64,000 bases of DNA from Spirodela intermedia (Eukaryota; Streptophyta; Magnoliopsida; Alismatales; Araceae): assembly GCA_902729315.2 (NCBI GenBank), contig LR746264.1, positions 3,617,878 through 3,681,877 of the forward strand, read 5' to 3'. The translations under genes were made by a program, and so were the position numbers. Below the pieces are notes generated by a model. It was not told the origin of the DNA. It worked only from the letters and a program-made list of their open reading frames with translations, and did not search any database. This document shows, in pieces, positions 35,441 through 48,339 of this stretch (its first letter is position 1; every line of letters begins with the position of its first letter).

Positions 35441-38400
35441 ATGGCAGTGGAGAATGCGCAGGCGCGGGCTGGTCCATACCTCGGGGAGATATCTGCCCTC
35501 GCCTTCCTCCATCTGCCCACTCGCCTATCCTCTTCCTTTCCTCTCCTCCTCGCCGGTAACACTGCTGAGGGGACTCCCTATTTCATTTCTCTCTCTCTCT
35601 CTCTCTCTCGATTGTCTGTTCCAATGGCTTTACCCCAGTCTGTTGGTGCCCTTATCAGGTACAGGTTCGCAGGTCCTCGTATACAAACTCCAGCCCCGGA
35701 AGCTCCTCCTTTCCTTCCATGCCTTCGATGGCGTGCGGGTGCACGGGCTCACCCTCCGAACTGCCCCATCCTCTTCCAGCGAGATGATCGCCGTTTACGG
35801 AGAACGAAGGGTCAAGCTTCTCCGAGTGATGATCGGTGTGGATAGAGGTGAATTCTCCGTTGGGATGGAGGTGTCCTCCACTTTACCAAGATTCGACCAC
35901 TGGGTTCTCGACGCCTTGTTCTTAGAGGTGCGGATGGTGATGGGTTTTCATGTATACTTTGGACATTTTAATTCCCCCGCTTAGAATTATTTCTTCATCC
36001 TGAAGTATTGTTGTTCGTCGCCATCTTGGGCAGGGGGAGAAGTATCTTGCAGTAGGTCTCAGTGACAACTCGGTTGCTGTCTGGGATGTCCTTCATTCCA
36101 AATTGGTAATCTTGGTGAAGTCCCCGGGTCAGTCTGTTCGCTTCCTGGCGTCCTCATATCTTACGTTGTTTTCCTTATAATGCTTGACGAAAATTCAGAA
36201 TTAAAAAGGAGTCGGAGGAGTTCAGAACTAAGAGCAATATTTTCAATAATCAGTCCATAAGTTCATTATCTACTACGGATAGAAGGTCTGAAGGCAGATT
36301 CTGTTCCATAAAAGGAAGATTGCATAAGCATAGTTGGTCGTAAGCAAATCTTCTGGAAGAATGCGTCCACACCCACCCTTAAAATCTGTAAAATCCCGAC
36401 CCGTTGAGGCTTTCAAGAAAAAAAATAATGCCTCATAATCTCATCATTGTCCGACTGACAGCCCCACTGTCAACTTACGTTTATGAACTCTTCTACTGTT
36501 CCTTATTGTAATGTTTATTGGGGAAAAAACACAAAAATACGATATTAAGGTGGGCAGACTGATTCAAGGTGGTATAGGTTGGAGACTTGGTGGAGATCTC
36601 GTCTTTGTTTTATGTCTGATGCTCAAGAATCTTGGTTTCGTTCGAATTCATAAGTGTATATCTATCTTAATGGTAGATCCCAGAGTGCTTAAAGGTCAGT
36701 CTAAGACAGCAATATGCTAATGTGATGTGCATTCTGATTTCCGATAATAGTACGTCTCCTTAGAGGCATAATTGATCCCATAACAGCTATGCATTCCTCT
36801 TTCGTCCTTATATTTTTGTTGAGAATTATCTTTTTGATTACAGAAAGGTGCCTTTTGTATTCCATGAGGTTATGGGGGGAGAATGTGGAGGCACTTCGTG
36901 TTGCATCTGGCACCATATTTAATGAGGTAACATTTTCCTGACGTTTATAATCACCCCATGGAATGCTGAAAGCCAGACTCTCAGGTCAAAAGGCTTACCC
37001 TAGGTCGCTCTGAAACCTACTGTGCTACCCTTTCTGTTTATTTAAAGTATTTCTTGATTAAAGGTAAATATTTGTCTTATAAGATTTTTGGAAGGTTATA
37101 TTTTTCTTGTAAAGGATTATGCCAGATTATCTGACTAAAACAATGTAATTCTATTCGGTTTATCCTGAAATTAGTTTATTCTTTGCTCTTTTTCGTCAAC
37201 ACAGGATAAGTCCTTTCATCCCATATTGAATTGTTTTGGCAGATAATTGTTTGGAAGTTGGCTGTCTCTGCTCACCTATCCGAAGAAGATTCCTCATTCT
37301 TGAATTCATCTGATTTCAATGACGTTAAGACTCTCCATTTGGGCACGCTTGTTGGGCATAATGGTTCAATATTTCGCATCGCATGGAACTCGGATGGATC
37401 AAAGTTGTTGTCGGTTTCAGATGATCGTAGGTGGGTGACCTGGTTTGTTGCACCTCAAAAAAAGACTATTTTTGAAGGGTTCTAGTGTGATGCAATCCCT
37501 AACAAATTTCCTCGCCGCTTATACCAATGTTTTGGCTGTTTTAGTTCAATCTTGAAAGAATTAGCAATATTTATGTATATATTTTTCTTGGATGCTTGTT
37601 GCATTGTTAGGACAGTGCTCGAATGTGGCTGATAAATACTGAAAGGCAAAATGATGGCTCTTGGCTGAAGCTCCCAGCAGATCAAGTGCCCAATGGTGTT
37701 TCACTATATGGCCACAATGCTAGAATATGGGATTGCAGTATCTCTGACTCTGTAAGGTTTTTTTATTTTTTATTTTTTATGCTTCGGTTTAGATTTTTTT
37801 CGGCTGTTTTTATATGGTCATTATCACATATCTTACAATAGATGCTCCTCTACTATTGTTAAATATGCAGTAAAAGAGTCAAAACCATTTACCATTTTTT
37901 TTTCTTGATTTGTATCCCAAAAATATCTTTTGAGTTGACTCCACACTTTCTAAATGAACTTAATGAACGGATGTGCCTTTCTCATGCTTATTTTTTGACC
38001 TTTTTATTCTCCGGCTGGCATAGTTTTGCATTTTTTTATTTATACTACTTCTCTGATGGCATACCTTTTCAATCTTCATGTTTACTGCTACTTCTAATGC
38101 AGAATGATCCGCTTCTTTATTCTCTTTGGACAACCGGCTCTAGTTAACAGGATTTCTTTGTAGGTCGTTATCACTGCTGGGGAGGACTGTACGTGTCGTC
38201 TGTGGGGCATGGACGGCAACCAGATCATGATGTTCAAGGAACATGTGTAAGATGAGCTTTATTGTGGATTTTTGAATAATGTTCTTTGCTCTATAGCATC
38301 GGCTGAAAAATTGTTGTTGCGACTTTAACTATAAAGAGGTAGGGGCATATGGCGGTGTTTATATGATCCAACCACTTTGCTACTTGTCACTGCTGGGTTT

Positions 38401-41400
38401 GATTCTGCCATCCAAGTGCATCTACTTCCCAACATGTGCAAGGATTCATCAGAAGCAGACGGAATGTTGACAGATTCCAATGATAGGATAGAGAATTTCT
38501 CAATTTGTACCCCTAACGTATCAGAGAAGTTCGAATTAATGGACAGGTATCTATTTAAACATCATTTTTGGGTTTCCTGTGTTTGTGAAAATATCTTTCC
38601 TTTTTGTTGTTGACATCGTTAAAATTATTTATTTTCAAATTGTTTTGTGTTATTAGTCATTCTATTGAAATATTCTGAAGAGAAAATAAAAATGCCGAGG
38701 GTGACTCCTCTAATGGTAGTTTGTCCCTATCTCATAGCTTGTAGTTTCCGTAACAGTTTGAGCGTCATTTAGAACATATAAGAACTGATTAAACTTGCTG
38801 TCCCTCCGATTGTATTTCCATTCTAATGCTTGCCCATGTCCCATATATTCTGATTTTCTGGATCACTGCTTGTACTAAAAACTTGCTTAAATTTTAGGGA
38901 GCATGATCATCTAACTCGTATCAGGTACAATATTTTCATTTCTTTGCGAGAGTAAGTTATAGGCAGGTAAGTGAGTCATCAGATATTGCTTTTCTATGTT
39001 ACTTGTAGTCATGTAAACCGCCTTCTTCTTCTGCCCACATTTGAGAGTATAATAGAAAGGTTTGGATTCTGTCGTGGGTTTATGTAGGGTATGCACTTTC
39101 ACAGATATATTATGAAATAAAAATCTCACACACTATTATGCCAATTATAAATTTTCTGTTCTGTGGTTGTCATCTATATTACTGATTGATGATTTTGTTG
39201 CAGCAAAAGTGAGTATGTTCGATGCTTGCATTTCGGTCAGGAAGATATCCTGTATGTTGCCACTAACAATGGATATCTGTACCATGCGAAGTTGTTGAGT
39301 CCTGGAGATGTGGAATGGACTCAACTTGCCCATGTCGGTGAAGTGCCAATTGTCTGTATGGATTTGATGAGCAGGTGCCTGTTTGAGACATCTAAGGTTC
39401 CTGGAGACATGATTGCCATGGGGGATGGTAAAGGAAATGCCACGGTAGTTAGAGTTGTTGGCAGTGATTCGAGGCCCAAGGCTGTACTATCCTTTACCTG
39501 GTCAGCTGAAAGAGAGAGGCGACTACTAGGAATTCACTGGTGCAAGTCATTTGGATGTAGGTAATTTAGATCTGAAACATCTCTACTGTGTATACGAGTT
39601 TGAAGGGAAATAACCTGAAAGATTCATCGGTTTGGTTCTTTGATGCAGCTACGTTTTTACTGCTGATCATAGGGGATCATTGAACTTGTGGAGATTAGAA
39701 GATGCTGCACAATGTGTAGCCAACACTAATGCAGCGAACATGAAAGCGTCTCTTGTTGCAGTTTACTCTTCTAGTTTTGGAAAGAGGGTCATGTGTCTGG
39801 ATGCATCTATGAAAGATGAGGTGACAGTATGCTATTTCTTGTACAATTTGTTTTTGTTTATTTTTTTATGATAGATGAAATCCATTACTTTAACTGAAAG
39901 AAGTATCAGGATAAAAAAGTTCTGTTGTAAGGTTTATTTTAATCAGAGTATTCTTGTATAATGATTAAGCATTTGTACCATGCCAAGGACAATTTACTTG
40001 CAAGGATTGATTCAGATGTGATTCTTTTGGTGATACTGGGATTCTTCTTTCTTAATATATAGTTTATGATTACTTATGCTGAACTGTACAATTTTCATCA
40101 TCATATTTACAGTACAATATGATCCAGGATGTTTCACTGAAAGATGGTGGCGTGAGCAGCAAAAGATCTTCAAACCACTATTTTAAGTAGGATGTATTAA
40201 TTTAAAAAATAAATTTCTTTGTCAAAGTATCCTTTTAGAACCCACCCATATCAAACATGTTTTCTAAGCTACTTATGCCATATTGCCCTTGGATCTCTCC
40301 TAAAATAATTGACTGAACGTCAATTCTTGATTTTGTCGGGAAACTGTTTTCTCATCCCTTGTTTTGTCATGCAATGATGTGATCGCTTCATGCTTTTTGC
40401 TGCTTGTGAGTATAACTCTGTGCCGCTAGAATCCGGACCTGACGATAGGTTTCTAATGTACTGCATTTCATGTCTTAATGCGGTTTGTGGTTGTTTCTAC
40501 TGAATCTGGATTATATTAATTTATTACTCTTTCATTGCTTAACTGATCATCTTTGTATCTGTGTGCAGGTTCTTGTATGTGGTGATCAGCATGGTAATCT
40601 TGTTATTTTCCCCTTGCTGAAGAATATGTTACTTTCTGATTTTTCAAAATCGAAAGGGGTGATTCCTTCACTCACCCAATTCAAAGGGGCTCATGGTATG
40701 ACAAGTGTCACCAGCATATTCATTGGTCGACGAAATGGCCACCACATTGAGATGCGCACAGTAAGATCTAATCCTTGACTTTGTGACCTGCGTCTGAAAC
40801 AAAGGGTAAGTCATTTAACTATTTACTATATTTTATCCCAGACTGGTGGAGACGGATGCATTTGTTACTTTAATTTCTCCACAAGCTCACATACAATGGA
40901 ATTCTATGGAATGAAGCACATCAGAGAATTGAGCATAATCAAAATTGTTGTGGATAACGTTTCCTCTGTGGAAGATTTGGGACTGGGACATTTTGTAATA
41001 GGTTTTGCTTTCACAGATTTTTTCATATGGAACCTAATGAGCGATTCAAAGGTGTCTACTTCTGTTAACTGTTCTTGCATTAAACCTTCAGTTGTTTTTT
41101 TTTCAGTTTCTATTTCAATTCTCTCATCCTATGAACTCTTGTGCAGGTGTTACAAGTCCCATGCGGTGGGTGGCGGCGCCCTTATTCTTATTATTTGGGT
41201 CACAACCCAAAGACCCAGAACTGCTTCGCATTCCTAAAGGTAAGTTTTTTTGGTTCTGGACTCCAATCCTTCACCTGGGCACGTAGACACAAATTTGAGT
41301 AGCTTTACTTCATTTCTAGATTGCTTTTTCGTGGTTGTCGTTCACCCTATGTGGTCTGCTAGAGTTATTGGGTCGTCTAACTCCAAGCTGATTGACCTGT

Positions 41401-44400
41401 ATTTATAATCAGTAGTTTATTTCTATTTATAACCAAAATGGAACTATGCTTAACTTGATCCTTCCACTTTTGTGCTTTTTTTGCCACGTGGGCAACATTG
41501 AGATACCTTAAGCCCAAGAACAATCACAGACTTTGATATTATTTTAGAGTTAGCTTGGTATTTGACTCAAAACTATTTGTCAATGAATGGACTAGGCTCT
41601 TCTCTATGATCACCAATTTATTTCTATCACTAATATGGGATTACTCTTTCTCACGATCTAGCTTGGTATTAGATGATGATTTAATTTAATGTTCATTTAT
41701 GGAGAACCACTATCTCTTTATAGGATCACAAGATTCATATTCGTAGGCACTGGGAGGTGGATTGTGAGGAGAAATCATTTCCTCAAATCTTGCACACGCA
41801 ATGCCATGGAAGAGAGATACACTCCACGTGCTTTGTATCTCTTCCAATGGGATCAAAACCTCATCAGATCAAGGATTTCTGGGTAGCGAGTGGAAGTGAA
41901 GATGGAACTGTCCGCTTGACAAGGTACAACGGTCATATGCTGTCAGCATACTAAGTATACCCGAATTTTTCTTATGTTTGGTCAAAATAATTGGGATGGA
42001 TGCTGATAATTTTAAGTTTGATGCCCACGTGTTTGTCTTCCTGTTTAGTTCTGCTGCTTTTCTCTGAACGATCGTTCAAACGTTAGTGAAATTTAATTTG
42101 TCTAATTATTCTTTTTTTTTTTTCAATCAAGCATGGTTTCTTTCTGTACTTGTTTTAGATATGTCAGACCACTAAACAAGTAAACCTTATTCAGAGATGG
42201 ACAAGAAAATAATCCCTTCCTTGGAGGTGTTGTTGTTTCTCACTCTTTTCGATAGATTCAACTCAATGGTTGTAAGAAAAGTGAATGTTTTTAATCATAT
42301 ATCCGAAGAAAATGAGAACTAGCTCCATGGACAAGGACCTGTACTATGAGGACTTACCTCTTTGCTGCTGGACACTGATTTATACATGATCCTTCGTGTT
42401 GGGCCAGTTTCTCCATTCTAATGCTCCCTACATTTTATCATATGTTGTTCATTTTTCTTTAACCTTATTGGATTATTTCATTCACTTACCTAAATATTTT
42501 TATAGATACATTTTTCATATGTATACAATTTGCCTGGCATGCCCAACAATTTTCTCTCTGTGCATACATGCCAGTATCTGGCTGGTTATTCCATCTTTCT
42601 ATTCTTACATGGTTTTTTGGTGGGAATGAAAGCCAGAGGAGGCCTTCCATTCTCTACAATATTTAATCTTGTTATTTTATGTATATTTATGGTATGTTTT
42701 ACATCAGGGGAGTGAACAAGTTTGGTGCCCTATGCAGGTATGCACCTTCTGATCCGGAGAGTTGGTCTGCTTCTCATTTGCTTGGGGAGCATGTCGGCGG
42801 ATCAGCTGTGAGATCCCTGTGCTTCGTATCAAAGATGTTTGGATATGGAACGGGATGCCTGCATGATGTTGCACCTGTGGATGATTCCTCTTCAGATTAT
42901 GAAGACAATTGGTGTATGCTAATTTCTGTTGGTGCCAAGCAAGTTCTAACCTCTTGGCTTCTGAGAGATGTGAAAACGGGGAATGTGGAGGAACCATGTA
43001 TTGAGGCATTGGCCGCCACCGAGGATCATCGTTCATCGATATCTTTCCAGTGGCTTTCTACCCACATTCCTCCTAGGCCGTCAAGAACATCCAAAAATCG
43101 AGACAGTAGACTTAGAACTCATAAAGGCACTGACACTTTGACCTCACAATCAGCTCCTCCCCTGTCAAAGCCATATTTCTCTGAGAATCTAATTGAGCAG
43201 ACCAGGTCTGCAGTCGTGGCTGAAGATGACAATGACTGGAGATACCTGGCTGTCACTGCTTTTGTCGTTGAAGATGCTGAAATCAGGTATGCTGATGAGG
43301 GTAGTATTATGAGCTAACTTCTTTCTATATATTTTAATATTTCCATTTTAAGTATGTATGTGGCCGAATGGGTAGATTTCATACAAATTGTCATATCGTG
43401 TAGGTCCAAGGTGTGCTTTGTTGTGGTCGCCTGCTCAGATGCTACTCTCACACTGCGTGCTCTTCGATTGCCGCATCGTCTCTGGTATGGTGAACGGGGA
43501 ATAATACAACATATCATAATGGCCATTATTTATTATTATCATATTGCAAAGAAAATAGAATTTCCTCTCTTGGAATTCTTTCATCAGCCCACCTGCCTGC
43601 GTCTTTGTGGGTATTTATCTCGTCTGACTCATCAATTGCTACCTTTTCAGGTTTGATGTAGCATTACTGGTTCCACAGCCATCTCCAGTCCTGGCCCTGA
43701 AGCATATTGCTGTTCCTTTGCCTGCAAATGGCCGTTGTGAGTTCTCCGGCCTGTAACACTGTTTTGGAACTGGATGCCAGATATGGGATTTCTTCATAGC
43801 AATGCAAATCTGTTGGGTTCCTGTTCTGAGCCATTACATTACTTAAAAAGGGCTTGTCATCTGATTATCTTCTGTAGCTGCAAATGTGGAAATTTGTAGA
43901 TTATTCGTAGAAACTTTCAGATAATCTGGATACAGGAGATTAATTTTTAGATTATTTTTTATCAAACTTTAGGCAAAGAATCTGGTTCAATTAATCTATA
44001 TTGAATGTATAATACTATATTTAGTAATTTCCATGGAGATAATTCTCTTTCAGGTAATGCCTCAGACAGAAATGCGCATGTCATTGTCAGTGGTTCCACC
44101 GATGGAAACATTACTCTGTGGGACCTGACCAGAACCATCGAGCAGTTCATGCAATCCATGTCGGAGTTGCAGCCAGACAAGGTTACTGCCAGCCAGAGGC
44201 GGCCTCGGACAGGAAGAGGTAGCCAAGGTGGTCGATGGTGGAGGTCATTAGATCATCAAAACCCTAAAAAGGGGGCGGCCCATGGTGCTGAACCAGAGAT
44301 CTCTGGTGGCGGTCTCTCCCCCATGGCTGATAAGTGCGAGCTCCTCCTGCCTCTTCATGTTCTAGCCTCTGTTCATCAGTCGGGGGTCAATTGCCTACAC

Positions 44401-45085
44401 GTGTCCTCTGTGAGCCAGCACAGTGAGGAGTCAGCCTTCTGTATCCTAAGTGGAGGAGACGACCAAGCTCTCAGCTGTCTCTTATTTGGTCTGACGGCAG
44501 AGAACCGGTCAGTGGGAAGCTCAGAGCCTCAGTGGATGGAGAGGTGCTCTTATCCCTTGGTCAACGACTACAAGCTGAAGGTGCTCTATAGCTGTAAGCT
44601 CGATTCAGCTCACAGCGCTGCTGTGAAAGGTAACTTCCCATCTCTATGGAACTCGATGCTTGCCTCCATTTCCCTTTCGGACGTTGACTTGCCACCTGAG
44701 CAGTGGAACACCGTCTGCATTTCCTCTTTTGGTTAAAATATTTATTTATGTGAGATGGAGCATAGGAATTATATGACTCATTTGGCCACATGATTGATGG
44801 AGTCTCATAAAGTGTCTGATGGGTCTCACTGACTACTTGTCTCCCCCTCCCCTTTCTCAGGCATTTGGTCGGACGGGTGTTGGGCGTTCTCGACCGGGCT
44901 CGATCAGAGGATCAGATTCTGGCGAATCGACGCTCGTGCTCAGCTCACCGAGCATGCCCACTTGATCATCAGCGTCCCCGAGCCCGAGTCACTGGATGCT
45001 GTGAGCCACGGCAGGTGAATTTCTCTCTCCTGCTATGGTCACCCGTCCTTTCCATAAATGGAATATGTGAGCTGGATCAGGATAT

Positions 45086-45124
<39 letters not shown>

Positions 45125-45245
45125 TCTCTCTGTGACTTGTTCTTGACCCAGATCAGGAGAGCAGTATCGGATAGTAGTGGCGGGGAGGGGCATGCAGATG
45201 ATCGAGTTCTCACCGCAGGATCAGGATCGGGCGATTGCTGTTTGA
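35441..45245 (+). CDS. WDR6: WD40-repeat protein, WDR6/Trm734-like, 20 coding exons, 1311 aa
   Basis: Exons: 35441-35555, 35659-35927, 36034-36127, 36844-36926, 37243-37430, 37616-37751, 38164-38246, 38343-38546, 39204-39560, 39649-39820, 40569-40760, 40842-41051, 41147-41239, 41724-41923, 42738-43286, 43404-43484, 43651-43736, 44054-44629, 44861-45014, 45152-45245. All junctions are GT-AG and all phases join without a stop. WD-type strands recur, e.g. NSVAVWDV, SVSDDRSARMWLI, GEDCTCRLWGM, SGSEDGTVRL, STDGNITLWDL and DQRIRFWRI. The start LGEISALAFL, then LLAGTGSQVLVY and RVASGTIFNEIIVW are as I remember the WDR6 family. Known role there: partner of the Trm7/FTSJ1 tRNA 2'-O-methyltransferase that modifies the anticodon loop. 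A Ser/Arg-rich, low-complexity stretch lies in exon 15. Orthology is by recall, not by search. Confidence 0.9.
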
Positions 45246-46330
45246 GATGGTTTCTTGCAGGTGTTTTTTTTTTGAGACCCGAGGGTCAAAGTTATTACTG
45301 AAAATAGTATTATCTTATTAATCCGTATTTTTCAAGACCGTTGACAATCTGGGTCAGATCCGGGAATGGCTGTGGGTCTGGAGAGTGAGATCAGATTTGA
45401 TCCGAGTTGACTCGGACCTGCTAAGAATTGGGGTCCAATGATTGTGAGAGGGCTTAAGAAATAGAGTTATCAGAAGTAGGGATTTTCTTAAAAAAACTAA
45501 TTTGGTTCTTTCCTCTGAAGTCCTTCGAGTTCTCTGAATCACGACAAAAGCTTGTCTATATACAATTTATAAATAAGCCCTAAGATTTTCAGTTATTTGT
45601 GTTAAGTACTGTAGTCCACGTGTAGTTCATGAAATGCGTGTCTACGGGATATTCCCTTAATAATGAAAAAGCTTGCCAGATATGCGCACACGTTGACCTT
45701 GGTTTGACTTTCTCTTTTGAGAGAGAGAGGCGCTATTATACCCTGTGATATATAGTTACGATATGGGCTCACATTCTGTAATATTCTGGTCCAACTCGCG
45801 TTAACTAAAAGAATGCCGAAGGAACAGCAGACATGGGGTGAACGGGCGGCGGTTATGAAAATTGTGGAAAAGTCCCTGGGCCCGCCCGTCAGCGCTCCTC
45901 ACATGGCACCGACGGTATGTGGGCCGCGGGAGAGTCGATGGGAGCCGGCTTCAGCCGGTCGACCCGGTTCACCACCACCGACATGAGGCGAAGCGGCTGG
46001 TTACTCTCGGCCACCGACTACCGGCGCTATCCGGTCCGTAAGCTGCGGCTCGTGGCCGTCAATCTGACGGCTGGGAATGATCTCAGGCTGCTAGATCTGG
46101 GAGCCCCACGCGTGAGAGCGCGTTTAGAGAAGATATAAATAGTGATAGCGATTGAGAGAGAGAATGTAGAGAGAGAGGGAGAGGAGAGAGATTAACTAGA
46201 TAGATAGAGAAAATAGAGAGAGATTACTAACTAAAATAAAAATAGTGAGAGAGAGAGATTAGTAACTAGATAGATAAATACGAAGAGAGAGAGAGGCTTG
46301 GTGGGGGCGGGGGGGGGGGGGCGTCCCACG
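45246..46330. other. Intergenic region upstream of SAM synthetase
   Basis: It holds the WDR6 3' flank and the SAM synthetase promoter region. Two W-box-like TTGAC cores (GTTGACC and TTTGACT) lie near 45691-45706. GA-rich runs occur at 46155-46290, followed by a G-run at 46307-46320. No gene was recognised. Confidence 0.55.
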
Positions 46331-46331
46331 G

Positions 46332-46340
46332 CTATAAAGA
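46332..46340 (+). promoter_or_regulatory. TATA box of SAM synthetase
   Basis: CTATAAAGA lies in a GC-rich context about 100 bases before the donor of the leader intron. Transcription would start near 46365, giving a short first exon that ends at 46440. Confidence 0.65.
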
Positions 46341-46440
46341 GGAGGCTTGGGATGGCGGGAGAAGGCGCTAGATAGAAGGTGTCGGTCCGGCTGGTTTGAG
46401 ATTGCGAGAGCTTAGGGCAACCTCCTCTTCCTTTTTCAAG

Positions 46441-47153
46441 GTGATTATTCTCTTTGTTTCTGGTCTTTCCGTCGATTTCCGAAGTTTCCATGTTGCGTGT
46501 CTAGCGGCTTCTCCCGTTCGATCGCGAGGTATAGTTGTTTTCGGATCTGCGTGCTTTTCTTCTTCCTTTTTGAGTGTGAGGGTGGTAGACAGGCAGCAGG
46601 TACTTCAGATGCTTGTAGAATACGCTTCGGGCGGATTTTTCACCTCGCGACTCCCCGGAACTGGTGGCTTTTCTTTCGCTGCTTGTGGACGTGAACGAGA
46701 TGGTTTTTCTTGCTCTGGTGGTCCTTTGGATCAGACATCTGCATTAATTACGATTGAAAATTAGAGATTCAACATTGCTCCCCTGCTTCCTCCGTCTATT
46801 TTGGATGTTCTTTTTTTTTCTCATGGTGGATCAGCGATTTAGAGAGTGATCTTTGAAAGCATTGGGAGTTCGCTGGATTTGTTTTCCGCGGATCTGACTT
46901 GTAAGGGAGGGATCTGCTGCGTCCATTCTTTTGAATCTGAAAACTGATCCATCCAGTTCTCGTCGTCTCGGACCAAAAAATATTTCTCGAAATTGTGCGT
47001 AGTTTCTCGAATATTTGGCTTCAATGTCCCTGGATCTCATTCCTTCTCATATGCCCGACGAATGACTGGAGAGTCGAATGCTTCCCTGGATGAGTAATTT
47101 GAACTTCTTGAGTAATCTAGGGGGACTGGTCTGCAGTCCTTTTTCCCGCGCAG
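46441..47153 (+). other. Intron in the 5' UTR of SAM synthetase
   Basis: The donor is TTCAAG before GTGATT and the acceptor CCGCGCAG before GATCAAGG, ten bases before the ATG. A leader intron just before the start codon is, as far as I know, common in plant SAM synthetase genes and often raises expression. It is 713 bases long and T-rich, as plant introns are. Confidence 0.75.
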
Positions 47154-47163
47154 GATCAAGGAA

Positions 47164-48339
47164 ATGGAGACTTTCCTCTTCACCTCCGAGTCGGTAAACG
47201 AGGGCCATCCCGACAAGCTGTGCGACCAGATCTCTGACGCGGTGCTCGACGCCTGCCTGGCCCAGGACCCGGACAGCAAGGTGGCCTGCGAGACCTGCAC
47301 CAAGACAAACATGGTGATGGTCTTCGGTGAAATCACCACCAAGGCCCAGGTGGACTACGAGAAGATCGTCCGCGACACCTGCCGCTCGATCGGCTTCGTG
47401 TCCGACGACGTCGGCCTCGACGCCGACCACTGCAAGGTGCTCGTCAACATCGAGCAGCAGAGCCCTGACATCGCGCAGGGCGTCCACGGCCACTTCACCA
47501 AGCGCCCCGAGGACATCGGCGCCGGCGACCAGGGCCACATGTTCGGCTATGCCACCGACGAGACCCCCGAGCTGATGCCGCTCAGCCACGTCCTCGCCAC
47601 CAAGCTCGGCGCCCGGCTCACCGAGGTCCGCAAGAACGGCACCTGCCCCTGGCTCAGGCCCGACGGCAAGACCCAGGTCACCGTGGAGTACCAGAACGAC
47701 CACGGCGCCATGGTCCCCATTCGCGTCCACACTGTCCTCATCTCCACCCAGCACGACGAGACCGTTACCAACGACGAGATCGCCGCCGACCTCAAGGAGC
47801 ACGTCATAAAGCCCGTCATCCCCGACAAGTACCTCGACGAGAAGACCATCTTCCACCTCAACCCCTCGGGCCGCTTCGTCATCGGCGGGCCCCATGGCGA
47901 CGCCGGCCTCACCGGCCGGAAGATCATCATCGACACCTACGGCGGCTGGGGCGCCCACGGCGGCGGCGCCTTCTCCGGCAAGGACCCCACCAAGGTGGAC
48001 CGCAGCGGCGCTTACGTCGCCCGCCAGGCCGCCAAGAGCGTCGTCGCCAGCAACCTCGCCCGCCGGTGCCTAGTCCAGGTTTCCTACGCCATCGGCGTGC
48101 CGGAGCCGCTCTCCGTCTTCGTGGACACTTACGGCACCGGCAGGATCCCCGACAAGGAGATCCTCCAGATCGTGAAGGAGAACTTCGACTTCCGCCCAGG
48201 TATGATCACCATCAACCTCGACCTCAAGCGGGGCGGCAACCGTTTCATCAAGACCGCCGCCTACGGCCACTTCGGCCGTGACGACCCCGACTTCACCTGG
48301 GAGGTCGTCAAGCCCCTCCAAAAGAAACCTCATCCCTGA
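47164..48339 (+). CDS. SAMS: S-adenosylmethionine synthetase (methionine adenosyltransferase), 391 aa
   Basis: It makes S-adenosylmethionine from methionine and ATP (EC 2.5.1.6), the methyl donor for DNA, RNA, lignin-precursor and lipid methylation and the precursor of ethylene and polyamines. It is cytosolic in plants. The coding part is a single uninterrupted frame. Visible signatures are [20 protein letters not shown] near residues 10-29, [16 protein letters not shown] (GAGDQG at 119-124, ATP binding) and GGGAFSGKD (266-274, phosphate-binding loop). The length is within a few residues of plant enzymes. Third codon positions are almost all G or C, unlike the neighbouring WD40 gene. The start is supported by the conserved [10 protein letters not shown] opening. 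AATAAT/AATAAAA signals near 48557 may serve polyadenylation. Confidence 0.98.
   Translation: METFLFTSESVNEGHPDKLCDQISDAVLDACLAQDPDSKVACETCTKTNMVMVFGEITTKAQVDYEKIVRDTCRSIGFVSDDVGLDADHCKVLVNIEQQSPDIAQGVHGHFTKRPEDIGAGDQGHMFGYATDETPELMPLSHVLATKLGARLTEVRKNGTCPWLRPDGKTQVTVEYQNDHGAMVPIRVHTVLISTQHDETVTNDEIAADLKEHVIKPVIPDKYLDEKTIFHLNPSGRFVIGGPHGDAGLTGRKIIIDTYGGWGAHGGGAFSGKDPTKVDRSGAYVARQAAKSVVASNLARRCLVQVSYAIGVPEPLSVFVDTYGTGRIPDKEILQIVKENFDFRPGMITINLDLKRGGNRFIKTAAYGHFGRDDPDFTWEVVKPLQKKPHP

Larger units (their letters stand above)
20660..37370. repeat. Segmental duplication, unit 2 (with nested copia element)
   Basis: It is collinear with 6640-17938. About 16.7 kb, of which 4.75 kb is the inserted copia element. 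The order of 3' flank, peroxidase A, spacer, peroxidase B, GA-rich spacer and WD40 start is kept. Beyond 37370 the WD40 gene continues as single-copy sequence. The left boundary is approximate. Confidence 0.85.

Noticed and set aside
35364-35984. A 206-codon frame across WDR6 exons 1-2
   Set aside because: It reads through intron 1 in a frame that does not fit exon 1. The spliced frame gives the conserved LLAGTGSQVLVY junction.
40370-40445. Possible box C/D snoRNA in a WDR6 intron (ATGATGT ... CCTGACG)
   Set aside because: The boxes are imperfect and there is no terminal stem complementarity, so chance is likelier.
47047-47958. Open frame of 303 codons on the minus strand opposite SAM synthetase
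   Set aside because: It is a by-product of the G/C-rich third codon positions of the sense gene. Its translation is Val/Asp/Leu/Gly-rich with no recognisable domain.
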